Source: an uncultured Wenzhouxiangella sp.
GTDB lineage: Bacteria; Pseudomonadota; Gammaproteobacteria; Xanthomonadales; Wenzhouxiangellaceae
Assembly: GCA_913057195.1 (NCBI GenBank)
Contig: CAJXNL010000018.1
Location: 1-41,607 of the forward strand
Direction: 5' to 3'
Length of the DNA stretch: 41,607 nt
Under the pieces are notes generated by a model. The model was not told the DNA's origin. It was given only the letters and a program-made list of their open reading frames with translations, and did not search any database. The stretch's first letter is position 1, and every line of letters starts with the position of its first letter. Positions 16,221 to 28,337 of this stretch are shown one piece after another. A program made the translations under genes and the position numbers.

Positions 16221-17528
16221 ATGAGCGACATGAACGTGTTGGTCATTGGCAACGGCGGTCGAGAGCACGCGCTGGCGTGGAAAATCGCTCAGTCGCCCCG
16301 GGTCAATGAGGTGATTGTGGCCCCAGGGAATGCGGGCACGGCGGCTGAAGCCAAGTGCACCAACGCCGATGTGAGCGCTGACGACATCGATGGGCTGTTG
16401 GCTTTGGCCAAAGACCAAGGGATTGATTTGACTGTGGTCGGCCCTGAGGCCCCCTTGGCCCAGGGGGTGGTGGACACATTCCAAGCGCATGGACTTCGAT
16501 GCTTCGGCCCAAGCAAGCAAGCGGCCCAACTGGAGGCCTCAAAAGCCTTTTCAAAGGCGTTCATGCAACGTCACGCCATTCCCACGGCGGCGTATCAGAC
16601 CATCACCACGGTCAGCGATGGGATGGCCTTTTTGGACACAATTGGACTGCCGGCGGTGATCAAAGCCGACGGCTTAGCGGCGGGCAAAGGGGTGGTGATC
16701 GCCTCGACACGTGAACGTGTTCAAGCCACGCTTGAAGACATGCTCTCTGGAAACGCTTTCGGCCAGGCCGGCCACCAGGTCGTGATGGAAGAGTGCCTTG
16801 ACGGCGAGGAGGCCAGCTTCATTGTCATCGCCGCCGGTGACGATGTCTTGCCCATGGCCACCAGCCAAGATCACAAACGTCGAGACAATCATGACTTGGG
16901 GCCCAATACGGGTGGGATGGGGGCATACTCACCTGCCCCGGTGATCACACCGGCGCTGGCCGAGGACATCATGACCACCGTCATTCGCCCCACCCTGGCG
17001 GGCCTGGCAGCAGAGGGCATGCCGTTTGTGGGGTTTTTATATGCCGGCATTATGCTGACCCAAGCTGGGCCCAAGGTCTTGGAGTTCAACGTGCGCTTTG
17101 GCGACCCAGAGACCCAACCGATCATGATGCGCCTGCAATCTGATCTCGTTGATTTAATTGAGGCCGCTTTGGACGGTGAACTGAATACACAGAATCCAAC
17201 GTGGGATCAACGCAGCGCACTGGGTGTGGTGATGGCCTCTGCGGGGTATCCAGGTGCCTACGCCAAAGGCCACCCGATTTTGGGCCTGGATCAGATCGAC
17301 CATGCCGGGGTGAAAGTATTCCACGCTGGCACTGGGTTGAGTGCCACCGGTCAGACCGTGACCCAAGGCGGCCGCGTGCTGAGCGTGGTGGCCCTAGGCG
17401 AGGATGTTCCCACCGCGCATTCAAGAGCCCATGACGCCATTGCCCGGATTCAGTTCGAAGGGGCATTTTATCGAACCGACATTGGGCATCGAGCCATGCC
17501 CTCAGCGGCCTCGGGCAACGACTCTTAA
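16221..17528 (+). CDS. purD: Phosphoribosylamine-glycine ligase
   Basis: GAR synthetase: joins glycine to phosphoribosylamine with ATP in de novo purine synthesis. An ATP-grasp protein of up to 435 residues. It opens with VLVIGNGGREHALAWK, has KADGLAAGKGV (ATP-site lysine), the GPNTGGMGAYSP loop and the metal-site segment EFNVRFGDPE. The first ATG at 16221 is annotated, but family members begin at the fourth residue, so ATG 16230 (with GAG 4 bases upstream) is equally likely. Only two bases separate its stop from uvrD. Confidence 0.95.
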   Translation: MSDMNVLVIGNGGREHALAWKIAQSPRVNEVIVAPGNAGTAAEAKCTNADVSADDIDGLLALAKDQGIDLTVVGPEAPLAQGVVDTFQAHGLRCFGPSKQAAQLEASKAFSKAFMQRHAIPTAAYQTITTVSDGMAFLDTIGLPAVIKADGLAAGKGVVIASTRERVQATLEDMLSGNAFGQAGHQVVMEECLDGEEASFIVIAAGDDVLPMATSQDHKRRDNHDLGPNTGGMGAYSPAPVITPALAEDIMTTVIRPTLAGLAAEGMPFVGFLYAGIMLTQAGPKVLEFNVRFGDPETQPIMMRLQSDLVDLIEAALDGELNTQNPTWDQRSALGVVMASAGYPGAYAKGHPILGLDQIDHAGVKVFHAGTGLSATGQTVTQGGRVLSVVALGEDVPTAHSRAHDAIARIQFEGAFYRTDIGHRAMPSAASGNDS

Positions 17529-17530
17529 AC

Positions 17531-19720
17531 ATGGATGTCAGCCACCTCCTCGATGAGCTCAACGATGCCCAGCGCGACGCAGTCAGCTTAGACAAACAGC
17601 ACTGCCTGGTGTTGGCGGGTGCCGGTTCGGGTAAGACGCGGGTGCTGGTGCATCGCATCGCCTGGTTAATCCAAGTTCACCACGTCTCGCCTATGGCCAT
17701 TCTGGCCGTGACCTTCACCAACAAAGCGGCCGGGGAGATGCGCCACCGGGTGGCCGAGCTTTTGCACATCAGCCCCGATGGTCTTTGGATTGGGACGTTT
17801 CATGGGATTTGTCACCGCCTGCTTCGCATGCACGCAGGCGAGGTGGGCTTGCCTGATGCCTTTCAGATTCTCGACTCGGATGATCAATACCGGATGATCC
17901 GACGCATCATCCGGGAAATGGAGCTCGACGAAGGCGAGTACCCCGCCCGAGGCGTGCAAGGGTTTATCAATCATCAAAAAGAGCAAGGCTGCCGGGCTGC
18001 GGACGTGGCGAACATGGCCGGTGATCATGACGCCTTCCGGGCCACCCACATTGCCATTTATCGGCGTTACCAAGAGGCCTGTGAGCGTTCAGGCCTGGTG
18101 GATTTTGCTGAGTTGTTGCTGCGCGTTGTGGAGTTTTTGAGAGATCACCCGGCGCGGCGTGCGCATTATCAGTCGCGCTTTGCCCATATCCTGATCGATG
18201 AGTTCCAAGACACCAATACCCTGCAGTATGCATTGGTCAGTCTGCTGTCGACCGATCGCTCACCAGTCAAAGACATGCCGGCCAAACAACCCAACCGGTT
18301 ATTTGTCGTCGGCGATGATGATCAGTCCATCTATGGATGGCGCGGTGCGCGGGTTGAGAACGTCAACCAGTTTGTCACCGATTTCGACCCCGTCACAATC
18401 CGGCTTGAACAAAATTATCGATCGACGACCACAATCTTGGAAGCGGCCAATCACGTGATTGGGCACAATGACGATCGCATGGGAAAAAATCTTTGGACGG
18501 AAGGCGAAACCGGAGAGCCCGTTCAAATTTTTCCGGCCTACAGCGCCGAAGAAGAGGCAGACTTCATCATCGGACGAATCCAACAGTGGGCTGATCAAGG
18601 CCATCGGCTCAATGAGGCGGCGGTGCTGTATCGATCCAACGCCCAATCCCGACTGTTTGAGCAGGCCTTGCTGCGTGAAGACATCCCCTACCGCGTTTAC
18701 GGCGGGCAGCGATTTTTTGAGCGTGCTGAGATCAAAGACGCCATGGCCTACCTCCGGCTTGCGCACAACCGCGATGATGATGGCGCATTTGAGCGGGTCA
18801 TTAACTTGCCCGCCCGGGGCCTGGGCCAGCAAACGGTGACGAAAATCCGCGACTGGGGGCGTCAACACCAGGTGTCAATGTGGGCAGCCAGCCAAGCGAT
18901 GCTGCAAGCGGGTCAATTGGGGGCGCGTGCTGCAGGATCACTCAATCACTTTTTGGCATTGATCGATCAGATTGGCGAACATGAGGGCCTTGAGCAGCGC
19001 GTGGCGGCGGCAGTGAACTTCAGTGAGTTGGCCGCCTGGTATCAGAAAAAAGAGCCTGCTGATCGAGCTGAAAGCCGAGAAGAAAACCTTCAAGAACTGA
19101 TTCGGGCCGCGGAAGGATACCAACAGCCGTTTGAAGATGAACAGGCGGGCTTGTCCCCGATGGCTTCTTTTTTAGCGCAGGCCGCGCTGGAGGCGGGTGA
19201 ACATCAAAGCGAACGATGGCAAGACGGCGTGCAGCTGATGACCTTGCATACGGCCAAGGGCTTAGAGTTCCCGCTGGTGTTCTTGGCCGGGCTGGAGGAG
19301 GGTTTGTTCCCGCATCAAAAGTCGATCGAAGAGGCCTCCAGACTCAGCGAGGAGCGTCGCTTATGCTATGTGGGAATGACCCGAGCCATGCAAGTGCTTT
19401 ATCTCACCTATGCAGAGTCTCGGATGCTTCACGGCCAAACAAGCTTCTCAAGCCCCTCACGGTTTATTGGCGAAATACCCGACCACCTGACTGAGGCCGT
19501 GCGGTCGAACACCAGCACCGATGGCGCCCCATCATGGTCAACGCCCCGCCCCGCTGCTGATGGCTTAAGCTTGGGCTCACTGGTCGAGCACGCTCAGTTC
19601 GGTGTCGGCACCGTTGTGAGCTTGGAGGGCCAAGGCATGAATGCACGCGTGCAGGTCAATTTTGAAAGCGCAGGCGATAAATGGCTGGTGTTGGCCTATG
19701 CCAACCTCGATCCGCTCTAA
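17531..19720 (+). CDS. uvrD: DNA helicase II
   Basis: 3'-5' superfamily 1 helicase acting in nucleotide-excision and mismatch repair. The 729-residue protein shows the ordered motifs: GAGSGKT (30-36), DEFQDTN, VGDDDQSIYGWRGA, QNYRST, TLHTAKGLEFPLVF and YVGMTRAM. The C-terminal 45 residues form the small Tudor-like domain with HAQFGVGTVVSLEGQG that separates UvrD from Rep and PcrA variants lacking it; the start MDVSHLLDELND is also UvrD-like. It follows purD by two bases and precedes pyrF by 27, an unusual placement between nucleotide-synthesis genes that suggests a shared transcript. Confidence 0.96.
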   Translation: MDVSHLLDELNDAQRDAVSLDKQHCLVLAGAGSGKTRVLVHRIAWLIQVHHVSPMAILAVTFTNKAAGEMRHRVAELLHISPDGLWIGTFHGICHRLLRMHAGEVGLPDAFQILDSDDQYRMIRRIIREMELDEGEYPARGVQGFINHQKEQGCRAADVANMAGDHDAFRATHIAIYRRYQEACERSGLVDFAELLLRVVEFLRDHPARRAHYQSRFAHILIDEFQDTNTLQYALVSLLSTDRSPVKDMPAKQPNRLFVVGDDDQSIYGWRGARVENVNQFVTDFDPVTIRLEQNYRSTTTILEAANHVIGHNDDRMGKNLWTEGETGEPVQIFPAYSAEEEADFIIGRIQQWADQGHRLNEAAVLYRSNAQSRLFEQALLREDIPYRVYGGQRFFERAEIKDAMAYLRLAHNRDDDGAFERVINLPARGLGQQTVTKIRDWGRQHQVSMWAASQAMLQAGQLGARAAGSLNHFLALIDQIGEHEGLEQRVAAAVNFSELAAWYQKKEPADRAESREENLQELIRAAEGYQQPFEDEQAGLSPMASFLAQAALEAGEHQSERWQDGVQLMTLHTAKGLEFPLVFLAGLEEGLFPHQKSIEEASRLSEERRLCYVGMTRAMQVLYLTYAESRMLHGQTSFSSPSRFIGEIPDHLTEAVRSNTSTDGAPSWSTPRPAADGLSLGSLVEHAQFGVGTVVSLEGQGMNARVQVNFESAGDKWLVLAYANLDPL

Positions 19721-19747
19721 CTCAACCCAGGCTTGTTTGGAGTTCAC

Positions 19748-20452
19748 ATGGCTAAGCTGTCCATACCCCACCACGACCGTTTGATCTTCGCCTTGGATGT
19801 GCCTGATTTGGCGCGGGCGCGTGAATTGATTTCAACGCTCGGAGATTCGGTTCAGTTCTATAAACTCGGACTCGAGTTTTTCTTAAGTGGGCACTACTTT
19901 GAGCTTGTGCATGAACTCAAAGCCTCGGGTAAGAAAGTATTTGCTGACCTCAAATTATTTGATATTCCGCCCACCGTGGGCCGTGCGGTCGCTCAGCTGG
20001 CCCAGCATGAGGTGGATTTTGTGACCGTCCACGGCCAGGACGCCATGCTCCAACAGGCGGTTGCCCATGCTGGTGATATGGGCGTGTTGGCGGTGACTGC
20101 ACTGACCAGCCTCGATCGAGGGGATTTGGATGATTTGGGTTTTGATTGCGACATTGAAGCGTTGGTGCTGTCTCGGGCGCGGCGGGCACTGGCGTTGGGC
20201 TGTCGCGGCGTCATCTCCTCAGGACTCGAAGTCAGCGCGCTGCGCGACTCGGTGGGTGAGGCCCTGACCGTGGTCTGCCCCGGCATTCGCCCCGTGGACA
20301 ACGTGGATGATCAAAAACGGACCATGACCGCCAGCCAAGCGCTTGCAGCAGGCGCCGATTACATTGTTGTCGGACGCCCAATTCGCGATGCCCATGACCC
20401 GCGCCAGGCCGCCGAGCGCATCCAAGAAGAGATTTTGGAATACTTCAATTGA
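19748..20452 (+). CDS. pyrF: Orotidine 5'-phosphate decarboxylase
   Basis: Converts OMP to UMP, directly after the PyrE reaction. The 234-residue TIM-barrel protein has the active-site segment ADLKLFDIPPTV (catalytic Asp/Lys), VTVHGQDAM, the phosphate-binding CPGIRP and YIVVGRPI near the C-terminus. The ATG at 19748 is chosen because GGAG lies 5 bases upstream; an in-frame TTG at 19733 contains that site. It probably ends the fis-purH-purD-uvrD-pyrF unit, with the terminator at 20566-20595 as the first good stop signal, 114 bases downstream. Confidence 0.95.
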   Translation: MAKLSIPHHDRLIFALDVPDLARARELISTLGDSVQFYKLGLEFFLSGHYFELVHELKASGKKVFADLKLFDIPPTVGRAVAQLAQHEVDFVTVHGQDAMLQQAVAHAGDMGVLAVTALTSLDRGDLDDLGFDCDIEALVLSRARRALALGCRGVISSGLEVSALRDSVGEALTVVCPGIRPVDNVDDQKRTMTASQALAAGADYIVVGRPIRDAHDPRQAAERIQEEILEYFN

Positions 20453-20483
20453 ATCAATGCTTTATAGGATTCTTATTAGATGG

Positions 20484-20512
20484 TTGATAAATAGAACGTC
20501 CCAAGTTAATAT
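20484..20512 (+). promoter_or_regulatory. Sigma70 promoter for candidate small RNA
   Basis: TTGATA (20484-20489, five of six matches to consensus), a 17-bp spacer and TAATAT (20507-20512, four of six). It lies 31 bases after the pyrF stop and 54 bases before a perfect terminator, so it cannot drive pyrF and would produce only a short RNA unless termination fails. Confidence 0.5.
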
Positions 20513-20518
20513 AACGCC

Positions 20519-20595
20519 TGAGATTTGCTGAGTGATGCATCTCTCGCTCGCTAGTACGACGATTGGGCGAACCTTCCGGGGTTCGCCATTTTTTT
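20519..20595 (+). ncRNA. Candidate small RNA, about 77 nt
   Basis: Bounded by the promoter at 20484-20512 and the intrinsic terminator ending at 20595. The predicted transcript could fold into a 5' hairpin, GAGTGA (20530 region) pairing with TCGCTC through one T-G wobble, followed by a single-stranded linker and the terminator stem with a U-tail. This is the usual build of Hfq-dependent small RNAs. It matches no family that I recognise, and no conservation data are available; it may instead be only the 3' end of the pyrF message. Confidence 0.35.
20566..20595 (+). terminator. Rho-independent terminator
   Basis: A perfect 8-bp stem GGCGAACC (20566-20573) / GGTTCGCC (20580-20587), a 6-nt loop and a run of seven T (20589-20595). 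It ends transcription from the uvrD-pyrF unit and from the internal promoter at 20484, isolating plsB. Confidence 0.92.
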
Positions 20596-20692
20596 ACGGC
20601 CTTTTCACCGTCCAGCCGCCGCCCGGTGGCTTTCGCCCAAAGTGGTAAACTGCTGGGCCAATTCACGGATCCGAATACGGTCAGCCGCCAGC

Positions 20693-23224
20693 ATGCACAC
20701 CAGTGAGCATTCAACCGCCGAGTCAATGACGGTCATTGAACGCGCCCGTCAGCTCAGCCTGCGTGCACTGCGCCGCGTGCTGCACCTTTGGGTGGACAGC
20801 ACCACCATTCCTGAAGATCTCAATGAGTGGGGCATCGATGATAAGGCGCCTATTTTCTACGTCTTGGATGTTTATGCGCTGTCATCGGTGTTAATTGTGG
20901 ATGAAGTGCTCGCCAAGCGCGGCCTCAAACTCGCCTCCGATCCGTTTTCGGCTGCCGGGGCCCATCGGCCCAGAAGTTTTGGGGCCAACCGCCGTTATCG
21001 AGGCGTCTTGGTTAGAACGCGTAAGCGTCAACGCCACTCAAGCCAACTTAAAGCGCTGATCGATGAGGTTGATCCTGATCGGTTGCAGGGGGATCAAGAC
21101 ATCCAGATCGTCCCCGTTTCTGTCCTGATTGGGCGCGCGCCTGACCAAACGTCAGGGATTTTTAAGGTGCTTTTTTCTGAAAATTGGAGCACCGGGGGCC
21201 GGCTTCGTCGCCTCATCGGCACCTGGATTCATGGGCGACATACCTTGGTTCAATTCGGCCAACCTCTCAAACTGAGCTCACTTTTCGCTCAGACCGAAGC
21301 CCGCGATAAAGCCCTGGCCAGAATCTCTCGATTCAGTCGGGTCTATTTCAAACGTGTTCGAAGTTCTGCCATTGGCCCCGACCGATCACACTTGAACACT
21401 TTGATTGATGAGCTCGTTCAAAGTGAGCCGGTTGCCGCCGCCATCGAAGCCAAAGTTCGCCGGGACAACATCACCGAGGAAAAAGCCCGACGTCTGGCGT
21501 ACGGGTACGCTCGGGAGATCGCCGCCAACTATTCATACACGTTCGTCATGGTGGCCAATAAGATTCTGACCTGGTTTTTGTACCGTATTTTTCGGGGCGT
21601 TGAGGTTAAGCACTTTAAGTCTTTTCGCCAACTGGCGCCTGGTTATGAGGTGGTGTATGTCCCTTGCCACCGCAGCCACATCGACTATCTTCTGTTGTCG
21701 TACATTCTTTACCATCGCGGACTCGTGCCACCGCATGTGGCGGCGGGCGTCAACCTCAATTTACCCATTGTGGGCGCCTTAATTCGACGCGGTGGCGGGT
21801 TTTTTCTCCGCCGATCTTTCCGCTCAAAACCGTTATATGCCGCGGTCTTTAACCAATATGTGGCCATGATTTTGTCTAAAGGGGTCGCGCTGGAGTACTT
21901 CATTGAGGGCGGGCGCTCCCGGACTGGGCGACTGCTTCCACCCAAGGCGGGGATGTTGTCGATGACTGTGCGTGCATTCTTGCGCCAGCAGCAGCGCCCA
22001 GTGTTGTTCCAACCTGTCTCGATTGCCTATGAGCGTTTGGCTGAGGGCAATGCCTACCTCGCTGAACTTTCAGGACAACAAAAAAAGCCTGAGTCCTTAA
22101 GCGATTTTAGAAACGTCCTCAATATCATTCGCAAGAACTACGGAGAAGTCACCGTCAGCTTTGGGGCGCCATTGAGACTGACCGATCTTTTAGATGCCCA
22201 TGCACCCGATTGGGCTGAAGGCCATTATGAGCCCGACTCACGACCAGAATGGCTCGGGCGCCTGGTCGATGATTTGGCCGAGCAGATTTTAGTCAACATC
22301 AACAAAGCCGCACACGCCAACCCCATTGCGTTGCTCGCTGTGGCGCTGTTGGCCAGCCCGCGGCAGGCCATGGACGAGAACGACCTCAAGGCCATGCTGT
22401 CAACGCTCAAAACGCTTTTGGAAGCCCCCATCTACTCAGACCGCATCACGGTGACCGAACAGTCGGCGGAAGACATGATCCGCTATGGTTTGGCGCTTGA
22501 AGTCATTCAACGCCATCGCCACGATGGCGGCGCAATCATCAAAACAGACGAACAGACCGCGGTCTTGCTCACCTATTTCAAAAACAATTTGGCGCATGTC
22601 ATGGCGTTAAGTGCCTGGTTGGCGTGCTGCTATCTCAACTTGCGCCGTTTAAAACGCTCGCGACTGCATGAGCTGACCCGCCGGGTTTACCCGTTTTTGC
22701 AAAAAGAGCTGTTTTTGCCATGGTCTGGCGACGACCTCTCAACAGCGGTCGACCAAACGACCGACAAGTTGATCGAGCTTGGGCTATTGCAAGAAGACAA
22801 CGGCCATGTGATCCGCGAGCCGGGCGGAGAGACCAGCAGTCACCGCCTGAGAATGCTTGCCCACAGCATGCGTCAAACCCTGGAGCGTTATTTCATTGTG
22901 GTGGCGGTACTGACCAAAAATGGTCCAGGCGCTTTATCCAAGCAGCAGCTTGAAAAGCTGTGCGCGCAGTGCGCTCAGAGGGTCGCGGCGCTCCATCCAC
23001 TGGTGACGCCAGAGTTTCACGACCGCACCCTGTTTGGCCAATTCATCGCCACCTTATTTGAGGAATCACTGCTGCGTCGGGACAACGATGGGTTGCTTCA
23101 TTTTGGATCAGCGTTGGATGCGCTCAGTCGTGATGCACGCTTGGTACTTGACCGAGAAATTCATTACACCATCGTCCAGTCGGCCCCACTCGTTGGCGAG
23201 CTGCCCGCGGGCCAAGACAACTGA
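20693..23224 (+). CDS. plsB: Glycerol-3-phosphate acyltransferase
   Basis: Membrane-associated enzyme that adds the first acyl chain to glycerol-3-phosphate in phospholipid synthesis. Up to 843 residues. The acyltransferase core has the catalytic HX4D box (His326, Asp331 in CHRSHIDYLL), GGFFLRRSF, YFIEGGRSRTGRLLPPK and a PVSIAYERL block; long N- and C-terminal regions are as in E. coli PlsB (807 residues). The start is uncertain: ATG 20693 is annotated, ATG 20726 gives 832 residues and an N-terminus closer to the family length. Both lack a strong ribosome-binding site. It appears monocistronic and converges on the DUF465 gene 11 bases away. Confidence 0.94.
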   Translation: MHTSEHSTAESMTVIERARQLSLRALRRVLHLWVDSTTIPEDLNEWGIDDKAPIFYVLDVYALSSVLIVDEVLAKRGLKLASDPFSAAGAHRPRSFGANRRYRGVLVRTRKRQRHSSQLKALIDEVDPDRLQGDQDIQIVPVSVLIGRAPDQTSGIFKVLFSENWSTGGRLRRLIGTWIHGRHTLVQFGQPLKLSSLFAQTEARDKALARISRFSRVYFKRVRSSAIGPDRSHLNTLIDELVQSEPVAAAIEAKVRRDNITEEKARRLAYGYAREIAANYSYTFVMVANKILTWFLYRIFRGVEVKHFKSFRQLAPGYEVVYVPCHRSHIDYLLLSYILYHRGLVPPHVAAGVNLNLPIVGALIRRGGGFFLRRSFRSKPLYAAVFNQYVAMILSKGVALEYFIEGGRSRTGRLLPPKAGMLSMTVRAFLRQQQRPVLFQPVSIAYERLAEGNAYLAELSGQQKKPESLSDFRNVLNIIRKNYGEVTVSFGAPLRLTDLLDAHAPDWAEGHYEPDSRPEWLGRLVDDLAEQILVNINKAAHANPIALLAVALLASPRQAMDENDLKAMLSTLKTLLEAPIYSDRITVTEQSAEDMIRYGLALEVIQRHRHDGGAIIKTDEQTAVLLTYFKNNLAHVMALSAWLACCYLNLRRLKRSRLHELTRRVYPFLQKELFLPWSGDDLSTAVDQTTDKLIELGLLQEDNGHVIREPGGETSSHRLRMLAHSMRQTLERYFIVVAVLTKNGPGALSKQQLEKLCAQCAQRVAALHPLVTPEFHDRTLFGQFIATLFEESLLRRDNDGLLHFGSALDALSRDARLVLDREIHYTIVQSAPLVGELPAGQDN

Positions 23225-23235
23225 GCCTTGATGGC

Positions 23236-23439
23236 TTAGGCATCCAAATCAGGCAGGAGCTGATCTTCCCAGTACGTAATTTGGTCCTTTAAGCGGAGTT
23301 TGCGTTTCTTCAGGCGCCGAAGCTGGAGCTGATCCATGCTTGAGGTGTCGGCGAGAGAGGCGATGGCTCGATCCAGGTCACGGTGTTCTTGTCGCAGCAA
23401 CGCCAAGCGAGACTGTATTTCTGACCAACCCGTTGACAT
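23236..23439 (-). CDS. DUF465 (YdcH-like) small protein
   Basis: A 67-residue charged, alpha-helical protein. The spacing of leucines with many Arg/Lys/Asp/Glu, and the final LKKRKLRLKDQITYWED segment, fit the DUF465/YdcH family, whose function is unknown; a small coiled coil is likely. No signal peptide or membrane segment is present. It lies 29 bases after atpC on the same strand, so it may be expressed as the last gene of the ATP synthase unit; no terminator separates them. The short AAGGGC sequence occurs twice in that gap, the second copy serving as a possible, rather distant ribosome-binding site. Confidence 0.82.
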   Translation of the reverse strand: MSTGWSEIQSRLALLRQEHRDLDRAIASLADTSSMDQLQLRRLKKRKLRLKDQITYWEDQLLPDLDA

Positions 23440-23468
23440 GCCAAGGTGCCCTTATCGATAAACCGCCC

Positions 23469-23894
23469 TTAGTGTTTCATCTTTTTACGGAAGCGTTCAA
23501 GTGCGGCAAGTTGAGCCATGGCCTGCGCCAATTGCGCTTGGGCCTCCGCGACTTCCATGCCAGCGGTTTGGTCCGCTAAAGCGCGCTCGGCCGCGGCCTT
23601 GGCTTCCAACGCGGCTGCCTCATCGACATCGGCGGCGCGCTGACCCGTATCCGATAACACGGTGACAACGTTGGGCTGAATTTCAAGCAGACCACCCGAG
23701 ACGTAGAAATGCTCTTCGTCACCATCAGCGGTTTGAATTCGAACTTCGCCCGCCCGCAAGCGGGTCAGCAACGGGGCGTGTTTGGGCGTGACGCCCAAGT
23801 CGCCTTGCTCGCCCGGCACAATCACCATGGTCGCCTCGCCTGAGTACAACTCAGATTCGGCGCTCACGATGTCGCAATGTATGGTGGATGCCAT
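23469..23894 (-). CDS. atpC: ATP synthase epsilon subunit
   Basis: Part of the F1 central stalk; couples rotation to catalysis and restrains ATP hydrolysis. The 141-residue protein begins with the beta-sandwich domain ([17 protein letters not shown], and the loop [18 protein letters not shown], about 28-45) and ends in a helical hairpin rich in Ala, Glu and Gln from about residue 90. Length and layout are normal. It is the last synthase gene, 21 bases after atpD, with GAGAAG just before the ATG. Confidence 0.95.
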   Translation of the reverse strand: MASTIHCDIVSAESELYSGEATMVIVPGEQGDLGVTPKHAPLLTRLRAGEVRIQTADGDEEHFYVSGGLLEIQPNVVTVLSDTGQRAADVDEAAALEAKAAAERALADQTAGMEVAEAQAQLAQAMAQLAALERFRKKMKH

Positions 23895-23915
23895 GGCTTC
23901 TCAGACTCCAATCAA

Positions 23916-25316
<1,401 letters not shown>

Positions 25317-25335
25317 TCAACTGATATGAATGGTG

Positions 25336-26202
25336 TTAAACCGCCGATGCACCACCGACAATTTCTGAAATTTCTTGAGTAATGGCGGCCTGTCTGGCCT
25401 TGTTGTACATCAACCGCAGATCATCGATCAGGTTGTTGGCGTTGTCTGAGGCGCTCTTCATGGCCACCATTCTGGCGGCATGTTCACTGGCCACATTCTC
25501 CACCGTCGCTTGATAGACGATCGACTCAATATAGCGCGTGAGGAAATCATCCAGCAGCGCCTCAGCGCTGGGCTCATAGAGGTAATCCCAATTGGTTTGG
25601 CTGGAGGTGTCTTCCTCGATCGCGGGCAAAGGCAAAAGCTGATCAAAGCGGCTTTTCTGAGTCATGGTGTTGACAAACTCGTTGTAGCAAACGAACAAAC
25701 GATCTAACTTTTGTTCGCGATAGTCGTCTAATACCACTTTGATCGAGCCGATCAGTTGGTCAAGCTGCGGTTCGTCGCCCAGGTCCTGGGTGCTTGCGCT
25801 GACGTGCACGTTCAAACGCTTAAAAAACTGTGCGGCTTTTTTGCCAATGATGACCGTCGTGATTTCCACACCTTGGTCTTGCCACTGCTTGAACTCACCC
25901 AACAGCTGTCTGAACATGTTGTTGTTCAGCCCGCCGCAAAGCCCTCGGTCAGTGGCGACGATGATATATCCCACGCGCTTAACATCGTCTCTCACTTGGG
26001 TAAACGGATGCTCGTACTCTAAACTTGCCTGTGACAAGTGGCTGATCACCTGACGCATCATCCGCGCGTACGGTCTGGAAGCGGCCATTCGGTCTTGCGC
26101 TTTTCGGATTTTGCTCGCCGAGACCATTTCCAAAGCGCGCGTGACTTTCCGAGTGTTTTGAACACTCTTGATCTGACCGACGATTTCGCTTGAATTGGCC
26201 AT
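25336..26202 (-). CDS. atpG: ATP synthase gamma subunit
   Basis: Rotating central shaft of F1. The 288-residue protein has the conserved N-terminal helix ([25 protein letters not shown]-type, residues 11-35) and the C-terminal helix around [19 protein letters not shown] that fills the hexamer centre; the middle contains [10 protein letters not shown]. Length is normal. It begins 5 bases after the atpA stop with only a weak ribosome-binding site, suggesting translational coupling. Confidence 0.96.
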   Translation of the reverse strand: MANSSEIVGQIKSVQNTRKVTRALEMVSASKIRKAQDRMAASRPYARMMRQVISHLSQASLEYEHPFTQVRDDVKRVGYIIVATDRGLCGGLNNNMFRQLLGEFKQWQDQGVEITTVIIGKKAAQFFKRLNVHVSASTQDLGDEPQLDQLIGSIKVVLDDYREQKLDRLFVCYNEFVNTMTQKSRFDQLLPLPAIEEDTSSQTNWDYLYEPSAEALLDDFLTRYIESIVYQATVENVASEHAARMVAMKSASDNANNLIDDLRLMYNKARQAAITQEISEIVGGASAV

Positions 26203-26207
26203 CGTGA

Positions 26208-27755
<1,548 letters not shown>

Positions 27756-27797
27756 GCTTGCAATCCTTAAAAATCAAAAAAGTCTGGTGCGCCAGGC

Positions 27798-28334
27798 TTA
27801 TGAGGCGATCTCGCGGCGCATACGTTCCAATCGACCACGAACGCTGCCATCAATCACTTCATCACCGGCGCGAATAATGGCGCCACCAATCAGCGCCGCA
27901 TCCACGTCCACATCCAATTCAATATCCCGACCGAAGCGCTTCTTCAACCGATCACTGAGCGCCTGGCTTTGTTCATCGCTCACCGGTTCAGCGCTGGTGA
28001 TCTGAACATACACCACGTCTTCAGCGTCTCGTCGATAGCGCTCATACTGCTGGGACACTTCAGGCAATAGCGCCAACCGATCGTAATGCGCCAACACCGA
28101 TAACAAGTGGCCGAAAGACTCACCAAAATACGACCCGCCAATGGCCATCAACCGCTCAACCACGGCCTGTGAGGTGAAGCGGGGGTTGCCAATCATCGAC
28201 TGGACCACGTCATTTTCGGTGGCCATCGCCGCGACTTGCAGCGCCTGAGACCACTCGGCCACCTGGCCCAAGTTTTTCGCGGCCGCATAGGCGGCGCGGG
28301 CATAGGGTCGGGCCAAGGTGGTGCGGTTTTGCAT
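27798..28334 (-). CDS. atpH: ATP synthase delta subunit
   Basis: Outer-stalk subunit holding the F1 head to the b dimer. The 178-residue protein starts with the conserved ARPYARAAYAAAKN helix and ends with the typical GGAIIRAGDEVIDGSVRGRL segment, whose glycine-rich turn identifies the family (OSCP/delta). Length matches E. coli (177). It begins 3 bases after the atpF stop. Confidence 0.95.
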   Translation of the reverse strand: MQNRTTLARPYARAAYAAAKNLGQVAEWSQALQVAAMATENDVVQSMIGNPRFTSQAVVERLMAIGGSYFGESFGHLLSVLAHYDRLALLPEVSQQYERYRRDAEDVVYVQITSAEPVSDEQSQALSDRLKKRFGRDIELDVDVDAALIGGAIIRAGDEVIDGSVRGRLERMRREIAS

Positions 28335-28337
28335 CGC

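Larger units (their letters stand above)
20453..20692 (+). other. AT-rich pyrF-plsB gap
   Basis: The longest gap in the window, 240 bases. Its first 75 bases are markedly AT-rich compared with the flanking genes. It contains a good promoter (20484-20512), a possible small RNA (20519-20595) and an intrinsic terminator (20566-20595). The right part, 20600-20692, is GC-rich and carries a weak TGG-TAAACT extended -10 (20643-20651) that might serve plsB. No protein-coding gene is supported. Confidence 0.55.

Noticed and set aside
16700-16725. ACACGTGAACGTGTTC in purD as a parS-like site
   Set aside because: It lacks the TTTCAC/GTGAAA arms of parS and lies inside a conserved coding region.
20454-20726. 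Minus-strand frame of 90 codons in the pyrF-plsB gap
   Set aside because: It crosses the terminator and promoter, has no ribosome-binding site or family resemblance, and its composition changes abruptly along its length.
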